This document shows, in pieces, positions 22,295 through 31,563 of a stretch of DNA of 33,982 bases. Position numbers and translations under genes: made by a program. Source of the stretch: JBHJHK01 sp050330975 (GTDB lineage Bacteria; Pseudomonadota; Gammaproteobacteria; Competibacterales; Competibacteraceae); contig JBHJHK010000075.1 of assembly GCA_050330975.1 (NCBI GenBank), forward strand, positions 1-33,982, written 5' to 3'. The notes beneath the pieces are model-generated. The model was given only the letters and a program-made list of their open reading frames with translations. It was not told the DNA's origin and did not search any database. Each line of letters opens with the position of its first letter. The stretch's first letter is position 1.

Positions 22295-23157
22295 GCCGGC
22301 GCCTCTATAATTTCTGTTCCGGCGACGGCGGCCTGGCGGGTCATAAACCAAGCCAGAGAACCCTGGAGACCCACCACCTCGCCGACGATCACCAACGACG
22401 GCCCCGCCACCTCGGTGGCCTGGACCTCAGCCGGCAAGTCGGCCAAAGTCCCCGTCACCACCCGCTGGTCGGGACGGGTGCCGTTTTCCACCACCGCCGC
22501 CGGCATCGCCGGATCCATGCCGTGGGCCTGGAGCTCGGCGCAAATCAGGGCCAAATTCTTCAGCCCCATGTAAAACACCAGGGTCTGGCGGCCATCGACC
22601 AACTGCTGCCAGTCCAGGGTCAAGGGTCCGTGGTCTCGACGATGACCAGTGACAAAGGTCACGCCGGTAACGTAGTCCCGGTGGGTGAGGGGAATGCCGG
22701 CGTAGGCCGCACAACCGGCGGCGGCGGTGATCCCCGGCACCACCTGGTAGGCCACCCCGGCCTTGGCCAGGGCCTCCAACTCCTCGCCGCCCCGGCCAAA
22801 CACAAACGGATCACCCCCCTTGAGGCGACACACCCGTTGACCCCGCTGGGCCCGGTCGATCATGGCGGCATTGATCTGATCTTGGCTCAGGGCGTGGCGA
22901 CCACAGGTCTTGCCCACGTAGAGCCAAGTGGCACTCCCCCCCACCCAATCCGCCACCTCGTCGCTCACCAGGTGGTCGTAGAGGACTACATCAGCACACT
23001 TGAGGAGCCGTAGGGCCTTCAGGGTCAATAGCTCTGGATCACCGGGGCCAGCGCCGATGAGGGCCACGCTGCCCGGGGCAAATCCATGGACTTCCCGACC
23101 CAAGGAGCCCAAGCCAGCCTGTAAAATCGACCAGTCGTCCACGTCACACTCTCTCAT
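22291..23157 (-). CDS. cobA: Uroporphyrinogen-III C-methyltransferase
   Basis: This SAM-dependent enzyme adds two methyl groups to uroporphyrinogen III to give precorrin-2, the precursor of sirohaem. The motifs are GSVALIGAGPGDPELLTLKALRLL near residue 30, CRLKGGDPFVFGRGGEELEAL, VVPGITAAAGCAAYAGIPLTHRD and TLVFYMGLKNL. At about 288 residues it is a stand-alone SUMT, without the dehydrogenase/ferrochelatase part of CysG. ATG 23157 overlaps the end of nasA by 14 bases; GTG 23163 is an alternative. Its place in the operon fits supply of sirohaem to NirB. Another gene must finish sirohaem synthesis. Confidence 0.93.
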   Translation of the reverse strand: MRECDVDDWSILQAGLGSLGREVHGFAPGSVALIGAGPGDPELLTLKALRLLKCADVVLYDHLVSDEVADWVGGSATWLYVGKTCGRHALSQDQINAAMIDRAQRGQRVCRLKGGDPFVFGRGGEELEALAKAGVAYQVVPGITAAAGCAAYAGIPLTHRDYVTGVTFVTGHRRDHGPLTLDWQQLVDGRQTLVFYMGLKNLALICAELQAHGMDPAMPAAVVENGTRPDQRVVTGTLADLPAEVQATEVAGPSLVIVGEVVGLQGSLAWFMTRQAAVAGTEIIEAPA

Positions 23158-25867
23158 CAGCACCGCGGCGACGGGGAGTTGCAGCAGATTCCCCGCCGGC
23201 GCGAACCCGTTGAATCAACGCCCTGAGCTCGGGCACACACGAGCCACAGTTGGTGCCCGCCTTGAGCCGCCGGCCCAGGGCTTCGGGGGTGGTGAGGCCG
23301 TGGTCGGCAATGGCGGCGGTCAAGGTGTGGACCCCCACCCCAAAACACGTGCACACCACGGGCCCCCCGTCGTCCCCCCTGGGGGCTCGACCCCCCAACA
23401 ACACCCCCCGCACGGCGGGCTCCACGGGCTGGTCTAGGCGCGACACCAACCAGTCCCGGGGGGGCAACACCGCCGAGGGGCCCACAAAGGCGCAAAAGGC
23501 CAGGCGGTCGGCGACGATCCCCGCCAGGCGGCGCTGGCCCGTCGCCTCCTCGCTATATTCCACAATATCGGGATCGACTTCCAGACTAATTAATTCTTGG
23601 AATATAACCGCCGGTTCGCCGGGTATCTCCCCAGCCAGTTCCAGCCGCCAACCCCCGGACACAGGGGCGAGGCTATAGTAGCCACAAGACGCCGTCACGG
23701 TGGCGGGCAACGGCCGGCGGCTGAGGATAAAACCATACCAAGCCGGGGTATAGGGACGCACCCCAGCGGGGGTGTGCTTGGACTCGGGTTGGCCGGACAC
23801 AGGATCGGTCACCGGCGCCACCAAAGCGGCCACTCGACCCCATGGGGTGTGGGGACCGCACCAGTGCATGGGCACAAAGGCCATCCCCGGGCGCTGGGTG
23901 GCGGTGACAACCGCCCGAACCACCACCCGCCCCCGGGGACTGTAGACCTCGGCCAGGGCCCCATCCGCCACCCCGGCCCGGGCGGCGTCGACGGGGTGGA
24001 GCTCGACAAAGGGCTCGGGACGGTGGCCCCAGAGCTTTGGGGCCCGCCCCGTGCGGGTCATGGTGTGCCACTGGTCGCGGATCCGCCCGGTATTGAGCAC
24101 TAAGGGATACTCGCCACCGGGGGGATGGACCGGGGGACGGCTGGTCACTGGGATAAACCGGCCCCGACCACTGGGGGTGAAAAACCCTCCCTGGGCGAAC
24201 AACCGCCCCCCACTGACCCCCGGGGTGGGTACGGGCCAAGGTACCGGCGCCAGGGCGTGGTAAGCGGCATCATCGAGCTCGGCCAAACCGCCAATGTCGA
24301 AGTCCCGGCGGCCGTGGTTTTCAAAGGCCGACAAGGCCGCGTGCTCTTTGAAGATCATCGCCGGGGTCTCATAGGGAAATCCACCCCCAAAGCCCAGGCG
24401 CCGCGCCACCTGGGTCACGGCCCACCAGTCGGCCCGGGCCTCCCCAGGGGGGGGCAAAAAGGCCCGTTGGCGGGAGATGCAGCGCTCGGAGTTGGTCACC
24501 GTACCGTCCTTTTCACCCCACCCAAGGGCCGGCAACTTCACCGTGGCCCGGCGCAAGGTGTCGGTGTGGTCCACCACATCCGACACCACCACCAAAGGAC
24601 AGCGGGCTAGACCCGCCACCACGGCGTCGGCATCGGGCAGGCTCACAGCGGGATTGGTGGCCATGATCCACAACGCCTTGATCCGACCCTCGGCCACGGC
24701 GTCAAACAACTCCACGGCCTTGAGGCCCGGGGCAGTGGCCATGCGGGGGGCGTCCCAAAAGCGCTGGACCCGGTCCACGGCCTCAGGGGTAAAGTCCATA
24801 TGGGCCGCCAGTTGGTTGGCCAACCCCCCCACTTCCCGTCCCCCCATGGCGTTGGGTTGGCCGGTGACGGAGAACGGACCCGCCCCGGGTTTGCCAATGC
24901 GCCCCGTGAGGAGGTGGCTGTTGATGATGGCGTTGACCTTGTCGCTCCCCGACGACGACTGGTTGATGCCCTGGGAGTAAACGGTGACGGTCCGGTCGTG
25001 GCCGGCTACTCGTCGGTAGAAGTCCATCACCTGGGCGGGGTCTAGGGCGCAGCGACGGGCCACGTCGGCCACGGTGGGAACGTCCTGGTGGGCGGCGGCC
25101 AAACACGCCGCCAACCCCTCGGTGTGGTCGTCGAGGAAACCGAGATCCTGCAAACCCTGGCGGTGGAGATGGAGCAAAAGGCCGTTGAACAGCGCCGCGT
25201 CGCTCCCCGGGGCCAGGGGCAAATGGAGGTCGGCCAGGTCGCAGGTGGCCGTGGTCCGGGGATCCACCACCACCACCTGGAGTCCCTTGCGCTGGCGCTT
25301 GGCCGCCGCCAGGCGTTGGTAGAGCACCGGGTGGCACCAGGCCAGGTTACTACCCACCAGTACCACCACATCGGCCAACTCCAGATCCTGGTAAACCCCG
25401 GGCACCGTATCGCTGCCAAAGGCCCGCTTGTGGCCGGCGACACTGGAAGCCATACAAAGCCTGGAATTGGTATCGACATTGGCGCTGCCCAGATAGCCCT
25501 TCATGAGCTTGTTGACCACGTAGTAGTCTTCGGTCAACAGCTGCCCCGACACATAGAAGGCCACGGCCTCGGGGCCGTGGTCGTCGAGGACCTGGGCAAA
25601 GCCCGCCGCCACGGTATCCAGGGCGCTTTCCCAGCTCACCCGTTGGCCGCCGACTTCGGGGTAAAGGAGTCGTCCTTGCTGGCCCAAGGTCTCCCCTAGG
25701 GTCAGACCCTTGGCGCACAATTGGCCGCGATTCGCCGGGTGATGTTCATCGCCGCGGATCGCCGCGGCGCCGTCGGCCGTGGGCTCGGCGACGATGCCAC
25801 AACCCACCCCGCAGTAGGGGCAGGTGGTGGCAACGGGGACCTGGCTTGGGTTTGTGATGGCGTTCAT
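23144..25867 (-). CDS. nasA: Assimilatory nitrate reductase catalytic subunit
   Basis: This 907-residue cytoplasmic molybdoenzyme reduces nitrate to nitrite. The N-terminal [4Fe-4S] ligands are C16, C19, C23 and C51 (CPYCGVGC...GQLCAKG). The probable Mo-coordinating Cys is in NSRLCMASSVAGHKRAFGSDT near residue 137. Later bis-MGD segments include GINQSSSGSDKVNAI and MATNPAVSLPDAD, and the MopB C-terminal barrel contains LNTGRIRDQWHTMTRTG. From about residue 830 a BFD-like [2Fe-2S] domain follows (VVCTCFGVGVH...GTNCGSCVPELR). ATG 25867 has GAGGAGG seven bases upstream. The electron donor is likely the flavoprotein encoded just upstream. Confidence 0.95.
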   Translation of the reverse strand: MNAITNPSQVPVATTCPYCGVGCGIVAEPTADGAAAIRGDEHHPANRGQLCAKGLTLGETLGQQGRLLYPEVGGQRVSWESALDTVAAGFAQVLDDHGPEAVAFYVSGQLLTEDYYVVNKLMKGYLGSANVDTNSRLCMASSVAGHKRAFGSDTVPGVYQDLELADVVVLVGSNLAWCHPVLYQRLAAAKRQRKGLQVVVVDPRTTATCDLADLHLPLAPGSDAALFNGLLLHLHRQGLQDLGFLDDHTEGLAACLAAAHQDVPTVADVARRCALDPAQVMDFYRRVAGHDRTVTVYSQGINQSSSGSDKVNAIINSHLLTGRIGKPGAGPFSVTGQPNAMGGREVGGLANQLAAHMDFTPEAVDRVQRFWDAPRMATAPGLKAVELFDAVAEGRIKALWIMATNPAVSLPDADAVVAGLARCPLVVVSDVVDHTDTLRRATVKLPALGWGEKDGTVTNSERCISRQRAFLPPPGEARADWWAVTQVARRLGFGGGFPYETPAMIFKEHAALSAFENHGRRDFDIGGLAELDDAAYHALAPVPWPVPTPGVSGGRLFAQGGFFTPSGRGRFIPVTSRPPVHPPGGEYPLVLNTGRIRDQWHTMTRTGRAPKLWGHRPEPFVELHPVDAARAGVADGALAEVYSPRGRVVVRAVVTATQRPGMAFVPMHWCGPHTPWGRVAALVAPVTDPVSGQPESKHTPAGVRPYTPAWYGFILSRRPLPATVTASCGYYSLAPVSGGWRLELAGEIPGEPAVIFQELISLEVDPDIVEYSEEATGQRRLAGIVADRLAFCAFVGPSAVLPPRDWLVSRLDQPVEPAVRGVLLGGRAPRGDDGGPVVCTCFGVGVHTLTAAIADHGLTTPEALGRRLKAGTNCGSCVPELRALIQRVRAGGESAATPRRRGADERV

Positions 25868-25877
25868 GGGCGCCTCC

Positions 25878-27107
25878 TCAAGCCGCGGCCGCAGCGGTGG
25901 GAAACATCAAGCTATCCCGCTCCCCCGCTAGGGCCGTCCCACGTTGGATCAAGTCGAAGTAACGCCCCCCCTCTCGGGCATCGCCGTAGAGCAGGGCACC
26001 TTTGAGGCGATCGTCGCCAATGACCAGCTTCTTGTAGATACCCCGGGCTCGATCTCGGTAGACCAGCACATCTTCCCCCGGGGCACCGTGGAAATCCCCG
26101 GCGGAAAATAGCTCGACGCCGGCCACTTTGAGACGGGTGGACACCATGGAGCCCCGGTAGCGACCGATGCCCCACTCGGCCAGGTGGGTGGCGCAGACAT
26201 CGGCCTGTTCCCACAAAGGCGCCACCAAGCCATAGGTGGCCCCCCGATGTTGGACGCACTCCCCCACGGCGTAAATCCTGGGGTCGAAGGTCTGGAGGGT
26301 GTCGTCTACCAATACCCCCCGTCCACAGGGCAAACCGGCATCCTTTGCCAATTGACAGTTGGGGCGGATCCCCACCGCCATAACCACCACCTCCGCCGCC
26401 AGACGACCACCGTCTTGGAAGCGCAAGCCCGTGACCCGTTGGGCGCCCTCGATGGCTACAGTCTGGGTGTTGGTGCGCACGGCGATGCCCCGCCGGGCCA
26501 ACTCCCCGGCGAGCAACCCGGCGGCGGTAACATCTAGCTGGCGCTCCATGAGGGTGTCCGCCAGATGGACTACGGTCACCGCCATCCCCCGCCGGGCCAG
26601 GCCGTGGGCCGCTTCCAGCCCCAACAAACCCCCACCGATGACCGCCGCCGAGGGATGGGCAGCGGCCAACTCCATGAGGGTGTAGGCATCTTCCAGGTCG
26701 CGGAACGCCATGACCCCGGGTAGCGCCGCCCCGGGGAGGGGTAGCACGATGGGGTTGGAGCCCGTGGCCAGGAGCAGCCGATCGTAGGGGGCCACGGTGC
26801 CGTCGGCGGCCACCACTCGCCGAGCCACCCGGTCGATGGTCACCACTGGGCACCCCGTGTGCAGGGTGATACCCCCCCGGCGATACCAGGCCCGGTCGTG
26901 GAGCACCACGTCGGCCAAGGCCTTGGCGCCGGCCAACAGAGGCGAGAGCAGCACCCGATTGTAGCTGCTACAGGGCTCGGCCCCGAACACCGTGATGTGA
27001 TACTTGTCCGGAGCCAGGGCCAGCAGGCGTTCTAGAGTGCGAACCCCGGCCATGCCGTTGCCCACCACGACTAGACGGGGTTTAGCGGCCACGCTCGTCG
27101 GCTCCAT
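25878..27107 (-). CDS. nasB: FAD-dependent NAD(P)H oxidoreductase, nitrate reductase electron-transfer subunit
   Basis: This 409-residue flavoprotein resembles the N-terminal half of NirB. The FAD-binding motif is VVVGNGMAGVRTLERLL, the NAD(P)H motif is AAVIGGGLLGLEAAHGLARRG, and the second FAD motif is IYAVGECVQHRG with the Asp position replaced by Glu in this family style. It ends without the BFD and sirohaem domains of NirB. Such proteins pass electrons from NAD(P)H to NasA. Its ATG (27107) overlaps the end of nirD by 26 bases, and nasA follows after 10 bases. The name nasB follows Klebsiella/Bacillus usage, where size and domain content differ, so treat the symbol as functional rather than strict orthology. 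Confidence 0.85.
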   Translation of the reverse strand: MEPTSVAAKPRLVVVGNGMAGVRTLERLLALAPDKYHITVFGAEPCSSYNRVLLSPLLAGAKALADVVLHDRAWYRRGGITLHTGCPVVTIDRVARRVVAADGTVAPYDRLLLATGSNPIVLPLPGAALPGVMAFRDLEDAYTLMELAAAHPSAAVIGGGLLGLEAAHGLARRGMAVTVVHLADTLMERQLDVTAAGLLAGELARRGIAVRTNTQTVAIEGAQRVTGLRFQDGGRLAAEVVVMAVGIRPNCQLAKDAGLPCGRGVLVDDTLQTFDPRIYAVGECVQHRGATYGLVAPLWEQADVCATHLAEWGIGRYRGSMVSTRLKVAGVELFSAGDFHGAPGEDVLVYRDRARGIYKKLVIGDDRLKGALLYGDAREGGRYFDLIQRGTALAGERDSLMFPTAAAAA

Positions 27108-27486
27108 GGCTAATGGGACGGTCGGCCACCTGGATCATGCCCTCGGCGACCCGCACGGCAAACACCGGGATCCGCACCCGGGGATCTTCTAAGCACACCC
27201 CTTTTGTCAAGCTAAAGTGGTGTTTGTGGAGGGGCGAAGCCACCACCCACTCCCCCTTGAGGTCGCCGACAATGCCCCGGGAGAGCACCGAAGCGGCGTT
27301 AAAGGGGTCGATGTTGCCCACGGCGAATAACTGCGGCTCGGCGTCGGGCAGGTGGAACACCGCCACGGCAAACGCCCCCACCTGGGCGCAAACCCCCAGT
27401 TCCGGCATTAACAGCTCCCGGGGACAGACGTCCACCCACTGGGCATCCGGGGCCACTGCAGGACCAGTTTCCATTACCGCTGCCAT
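27082..27486 (-). CDS. nirD: Nitrite reductase small subunit
   Basis: This 134-residue protein has the Rieske-like fold of NirD (WVDVCPRELLMPELGVCAQVGAFAVAVF...FAVGNIDPFNAASVLSRGIVGD...VASPLHKHHFSLTKGVCLEDP). The two Cys-His cluster motifs of true Rieske proteins are not present, as expected for NirD. It partners with NirB in the cytoplasm. I chose ATG 27486, ten bases after AGGAGG; the alternative GTG at 27492 is too near that site. The start lies right at the nirB stop, showing tight coupling. Confidence 0.93.
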   Translation of the reverse strand: MAAVMETGPAVAPDAQWVDVCPRELLMPELGVCAQVGAFAVAVFHLPDAEPQLFAVGNIDPFNAASVLSRGIVGDLKGEWVVASPLHKHHFSLTKGVCLEDPRVRIPVFAVRVAEGMIQVADRPISHGADERGR

Positions 27487-27488
27487 AG

Positions 27489-30056
27489 TCACACCGCCTC
27501 CTGGGGTTTGGCGACAAAACGCACCACCTTCTCTTCAACGGTGGCCGGGCGAATTTGCCCCCGCTCATCGACGAACACTACTTCAGGGTCGGGGTCGTCG
27601 CTGTTGACGAAGTGGCGAAAGCGCTTCAGCTTTTCCGGATCCTCCAGGGTGGCCCGCCATTCGCACTGGTAGCTGTCGATCACTTGGGCCATCTGACGCT
27701 CCAACTCAGCACCTAGACCTAAGCTGTCGTCGCACACCACTTGGCGCAGGTAGTCCAGACCTCCCTCCAAGCCCTCCAACCACGGGGCAGTGCGCTGGAG
27801 GCGGTCGGCGGTCTTGACGTAGAACATCAAAAACCGGTCGATGGTCCTCACCAGGGTTTCGGTATCCAGATCCGTGGCCAAGAGGTCGGCGTGGCGGGGC
27901 TTGACGCCGCCATTGCCGCAGACGTACAAATTCCAGCCCTTCTCCGTGGCGATGACGCCCACATCTTTGCTCTGGGCCTCGGCGCATTCCCGGGTGCAAC
28001 CCGACACCGCCAACTTGAGCTTGTGGGGGGCACGCAGCCCCTTGTAGCGGTTTTCCAAGGCGATGGCCAAACCCACACTGTCCTGGACCCCGTAGCGACA
28101 CCAGGTGGAGCCGACGCAGGATTTCACCGTCCGCAACGCCTTGGCATAGGCGTGGCCGCTTTCGAGACCGGCGTCCACCAGGGCTCGCCAGATGGTGGGC
28201 AGCTGGTGGAGCTGGGCGCCGAATAGATCGATGCGCTGGCCACCGGTGATCTTGGTGTAGAGGCCGAATTCCTTGGCCACCTGGCCGATGGCGATGAGCT
28301 TGTCAGGGGTCAACTCTCCCCCGGGAACTCGGGGTACCACGGAGTAGGTACCGTTTTTCTGCATATTGGCCAAGAAGCGGTCGTTGGTATCCTGGAGGGG
28401 TGCCCGTTCGGCGTCGAGGACGTGCTGGTTCCAGCAAGACGCCAAGATGGAGGCCACGGCGGGTTTGCAGATATCGCAACCCGCGCCCCTTCCATAGCGG
28501 TTTAGTAGCTCCTTAAATGAGGTGATACCCTCCACCCGCACCAGGTGGTAGAGCTCTTGGCGGGAGTGGGCAAAGTGCTCGCAGAGGTGGTTGTTGACCT
28601 CGATACCCCGCCGCGCCAATTCTTTGTCCAGGATTTGCTTGACCAAGGGGCCGCAGCCACCACAGGTGGTGCTGGCCTTGGTGCAGCTTTTGATGGCCCC
28701 TAGAGAGACGGCGCCGTCGTCGACGGCGGCGCAGATGCTGCCCTTGGTGACGCCGTTACAGGTACAGACCACCGCCTCAGTTGGCAGGGCGTCGGGACCC
28801 ATCACTGGGGCCTCACCCTGGCTTGGCAAAATCAACTGTTCGGGGTTGGCCGGCAGCTCGAGACCCGCCAACATCAAAGATGACAGGGTGGCGTAGGCCG
28901 ACGAATCCCCCACCAAAATCCCCCCGAGGAGTTGTTTGCCGTCGGCGGAGACCACCAGCTTCTTATAGACCTCGGCCCGTTCGTCGCTAAAGCGGTAGCA
29001 GCGGGCTCCAGGGGTGGCGGCGTGGGCATCCCCGAGGCTGGCCACCTCTACCCCCAAAAGCTTCAACTGGGTACTCATATCAGCCCCGGCGAAGGCGGGA
29101 CCGTCGCCTTCCAGCACGGCGTCCACCGCCACTTGGGCCATCTGGTAACCCGGGGATACCAGGCCGTAGCAGCGGTCGGCAAAGGCCGCGCATTCGCCAA
29201 TGGCGTAGATGTGGGGGTCCGAGGTGCGACAGCGACCGTCGATGACGACACCGCCCCGGGGGCCCGTAGTGAGACCACAGGCCCGCGCCAGTTCATCCCG
29301 GGGACGGATACCGGCGGAAAACACAATGAGGTCGGTGTCGTGGTGGCTGCCGTCGGCGAAATGCATCCGGTGGTAGCCCTTTTCACCGGCGGTGATGGCG
29401 GTGGTTTGCTTGCTCACCAGCACCTCCACCCCCAGGTCCTCGATCCTGCGCCGCAGCATGGCGCCTCCGTCGCCGTCGAGCTGCACCGCCATCAACCGGG
29501 GGGCGAACTCCACCACCTGGGTGTCCAGCCCCAAGTTCTTCAAGGCGTTGGCGCACTCCAAGCCCAGCAAGCCCCCTCCCACCACGGTGCCACGCCCAGA
29601 CTCGGCGGCGGCGGCACGGATGGCATCGAGGTCGTCCAGGGTGCGGTAGACCAGACAGCGAGGTCGATCGCGGCCCTCGATGGGGGGGACAAAGGGGTAG
29701 GAGCCCGTGGCCAGCACCAGGCGATCGAAGGCCACCGTGCGGCCACCGCCGGTGGTGAGGCAGCGTCGGTCCCGGTGGATGGCTACCGCGGGTTCAGCAC
29801 TCAGGACTTCGATACCGTGCTCCCGGTAGTAGTCGTGGGTGGTGAGGCTCAAGTCGGCAGCGCTTTTGCCGGCAAAATAGTCCGACAAATGGACCCGATC
29901 GTAGGCCAAGTGGCGCTCTTCACCGCAGACTGTGATGCGAAAGTGGCGGTGGGCTCCCCTTTCAATGAGGGTTTCTACATACTTGTGACCCACCATACCG
30001 TTGCCGACGACGACTAGGTGCAGACGGGGGCTCGAGGGATTGGGGAGATAAGACAT
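27489..30056 (-). CDS. nirB: NAD(P)H-dependent assimilatory nitrite reductase large subunit
   Basis: This 855-residue enzyme reduces nitrite to ammonium by six electrons. The FAD domain starts at about residue 11 (LHLVVVGNGMVGHKYVETL), and the NAD(P)H site is GRGTVVGGGLLGLECANAL. A BFD [2Fe-2S] domain lies near residue 430 (VCTCNGVTKGSIC...TTCGGCG) with a second Cys-rich unit after it (GRGAGCDICKPAV). Then come the sirohaem/[4Fe-4S] halves, with SCVGSTWCRYG near 650 and VSGCTRECAEAQSKDVG near 690, and YVCGNGG after them. The length is typical. I chose ATG 30056 because the conserved N-terminus starts there. It follows nasS after 34 bases and overlaps into nirD. Confidence 0.95.
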   Translation of the reverse strand: MSYLPNPSSPRLHLVVVGNGMVGHKYVETLIERGAHRHFRITVCGEERHLAYDRVHLSDYFAGKSAADLSLTTHDYYREHGIEVLSAEPAVAIHRDRRCLTTGGGRTVAFDRLVLATGSYPFVPPIEGRDRPRCLVYRTLDDLDAIRAAAAESGRGTVVGGGLLGLECANALKNLGLDTQVVEFAPRLMAVQLDGDGGAMLRRRIEDLGVEVLVSKQTTAITAGEKGYHRMHFADGSHHDTDLIVFSAGIRPRDELARACGLTTGPRGGVVIDGRCRTSDPHIYAIGECAAFADRCYGLVSPGYQMAQVAVDAVLEGDGPAFAGADMSTQLKLLGVEVASLGDAHAATPGARCYRFSDERAEVYKKLVVSADGKQLLGGILVGDSSAYATLSSLMLAGLELPANPEQLILPSQGEAPVMGPDALPTEAVVCTCNGVTKGSICAAVDDGAVSLGAIKSCTKASTTCGGCGPLVKQILDKELARRGIEVNNHLCEHFAHSRQELYHLVRVEGITSFKELLNRYGRGAGCDICKPAVASILASCWNQHVLDAERAPLQDTNDRFLANMQKNGTYSVVPRVPGGELTPDKLIAIGQVAKEFGLYTKITGGQRIDLFGAQLHQLPTIWRALVDAGLESGHAYAKALRTVKSCVGSTWCRYGVQDSVGLAIALENRYKGLRAPHKLKLAVSGCTRECAEAQSKDVGVIATEKGWNLYVCGNGGVKPRHADLLATDLDTETLVRTIDRFLMFYVKTADRLQRTAPWLEGLEGGLDYLRQVVCDDSLGLGAELERQMAQVIDSYQCEWRATLEDPEKLKRFRHFVNSDDPDPEVVFVDERGQIRPATVEEKVVRFVAKPQEAV

Positions 30057-30090
30057 GGACGATACGACTCCCAGGTAGAGGCGTTGGGCA

Positions 30091-31389
30091 TCAAGCACAA
30101 GGCCCGGCGGGCGCCTGGACACTGCCCCTAGGGGGTACAGCGCCAGGGGCGGCCGCGGGCGCGGCGAGGTCCCCCAACCAACGGTCGGGGCCCATGGCGA
30201 TGGGCGACGTTGCCTCTGCCAACATCCAGGAATCGCCGTTGATTCCCTCGGGTTTGTAGTCGACGGTGGGGTAGGGCAGCCGCAGACAGCGGGCCGCCTG
30301 GCGATAGAGGTCTGGACGGTAGACCTGCGCTGCCACGGCGTCGAGGTCGACGTCCACCTTCAACTGACCGCAGGCCCGCATCTGGGCCAACAACAGCCTG
30401 GCGTGGGAACGCCAGGGGAAGGTGGCGGCGTAGCGGTAAAACACGTGAAAATCCCCCAATGCCCGAGCTTCTTCGCCGGCGCTCCAGGGGTAGTGGCCCG
30501 TCAAACTGGCGGCGATGACCTCCCGGGGGGCATCGACATAGGCCCCCCGAGCCAGCAAATCCACGGCCTCTTGGCGGTTTTGGGGATCGTCCAGCCAGTG
30601 GGACGCTTGGAGCAACGCCACCAGCAGGGCCTGGTGGGTGTGGGGATGGCGCTCGGCCCAAGCCCGGTGGACGCCAAACACCTTCTCGGGATGGTTGTTC
30701 CACAGCTCGTAGCTGGTGATCACCACTTTCCCCAAACCCCGGTGCACCGCCAGGGCGTTCCAGGGCTCCCCCACGCAAAAGCCGTCGATGGCACCTTTGG
30801 CCAATTGATCCACCATCAAAGGCGGTGGCACCACTACGATTTCCACCTCTTTGAGGTCTATTCCCCCCAAGGCGAGCCACTGGCGCAACAAATAGTGGTG
30901 GGTCGACACCGGGTAGACCATGGCAAAGGTCAAGGGTCGAGGGGGCTTAGACGAGGCCCTGGTATTGGCCACCATCTTTCCCAAAGCCCTAGCGGAGGTC
31001 GCAGGGCGATAGGCTCCAGCATCGACCTCTGCCATGCGCTCGAATAGGGCGTTGGAGACGGTGATGGCGTTGCCGTTGAGCCCCAAGCTCAAGGCGGTCA
31101 CCATGGTCATCACCGGCGCCCCCACCCCGAGACTGGCCGCCAAAGGAATGCCCGCCAACAGGTGGGCACCGTCGAGGAGGCCCACGGCCACTTTGTCTCG
31201 CACCGAAGCCCAGGAAGACTCCCGGGATAGCTCGACGTCGAGGCCACACTGGGCAAACAGCCCCTTTTCTAGGGCCACCACCAACGGCGCACAGTCCGTT
31301 AGAGGCACAAACCCCAAGGTGAGGTTCGTTTTCTCCAGACCGTGGCGAGGGTCAATGATAGGATCTACCCAGTGGGGCTCAAGGGCCAT
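30091..31389 (-). CDS. nasS: Nitrate sensor NasS (NrtA-like, cytoplasmic)
   Basis: This 432-residue protein is homologous to the NrtA encoded at 10515-11891, sharing LTLGFVPLTDCAPLVVALEKGLF, LLDGAHLLAGIPLAASLGVG, GNAITVSN, VSTHHYLLRQWLALGG, CVGEPWNALAV and NHPEKVFGV. Unlike NrtA it has no signal peptide, so it should stay in the cytoplasm, the mark of NasS. In known systems NasS holds NasT inactive without nitrate and releases it when nitrate binds. ATG 31389 has AAAGG about nine bases upstream. It is the first gene after the leader terminator at 31415-31468. A C-terminal Ala/Pro-rich tail of about 25 residues is not part of the fold. Confidence 0.9.
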   Translation of the reverse strand: MALEPHWVDPIIDPRHGLEKTNLTLGFVPLTDCAPLVVALEKGLFAQCGLDVELSRESSWASVRDKVAVGLLDGAHLLAGIPLAASLGVGAPVMTMVTALSLGLNGNAITVSNALFERMAEVDAGAYRPATSARALGKMVANTRASSKPPRPLTFAMVYPVSTHHYLLRQWLALGGIDLKEVEIVVVPPPLMVDQLAKGAIDGFCVGEPWNALAVHRGLGKVVITSYELWNNHPEKVFGVHRAWAERHPHTHQALLVALLQASHWLDDPQNRQEAVDLLARGAYVDAPREVIAASLTGHYPWSAGEEARALGDFHVFYRYAATFPWRSHARLLLAQMRACGQLKVDVDLDAVAAQVYRPDLYRQAARCLRLPYPTVDYKPEGINGDSWMLAEATSPIAMGPDRWLGDLAAPAAAPGAVPPRGSVQAPAGPCA

Positions 31390-31414
31390 GCTCTATACCT
31401 TTGGATGCGGCAAT

Positions 31415-31468
31415 AAAAAAAGGCGCTCAACCACTCACCCTTCCAGGGGGTGACTGGCGAACGCCTTT
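31415..31468 (-). terminator. Leader attenuator terminator between nasT and nasS
   Basis: Read on the minus strand, AAAGGCG (31468-31462) pairs with CGCCTTT (31425-31419). An inner TCACCC/GGGTGA stem (31453-31448 with 31440-31435) closes a seven-base loop. The outer stem runs into seven T residues. It lies just upstream of nasS, so it acts as an attenuator. The 5' arm begins ACAAAGGCGT, identical to the start of the nrt leader terminator. Confidence 0.85.
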
Positions 31469-31475
31469 GTTCTGC

Positions 31476-31502
31476 GACTCCTTTTTCTACGATTCAGGAG
31501 TC
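31476..31502 (-). promoter_or_regulatory. Second leader hairpin (non-canonical P2 candidate)
   Basis: GACTCC pairs with GGAGTC around a 15-base apical region. An inner TC/GA pair could give a smaller loop, but no hexaloop with A1 and G4 is formed. It occupies the position of the second ANTAR hairpin in the nrt leader. Confidence 0.45.
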
Positions 31503-31516
31503 AAAGAGGCGATGCA

Positions 31517-31534
31517 GGGACCGCCGTTGGCCCC
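31517..31534 (-). promoter_or_regulatory. ANTAR-type hexaloop hairpin in the nas leader
   Basis: On the minus strand the RNA reads GGGGCC-[AACGGC]-GGTCCC: a six-pair stem (one G-U) with a six-base loop carrying A at position 1 and G at position 4. This is the NasT/NasR recognition signature. It lies about 31 bases downstream of the sigma-54 element and upstream of the terminator. Confidence 0.7.
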
Positions 31535-31563
31535 GCTGCCCCACAATAACTTTCGCTTTTTTT

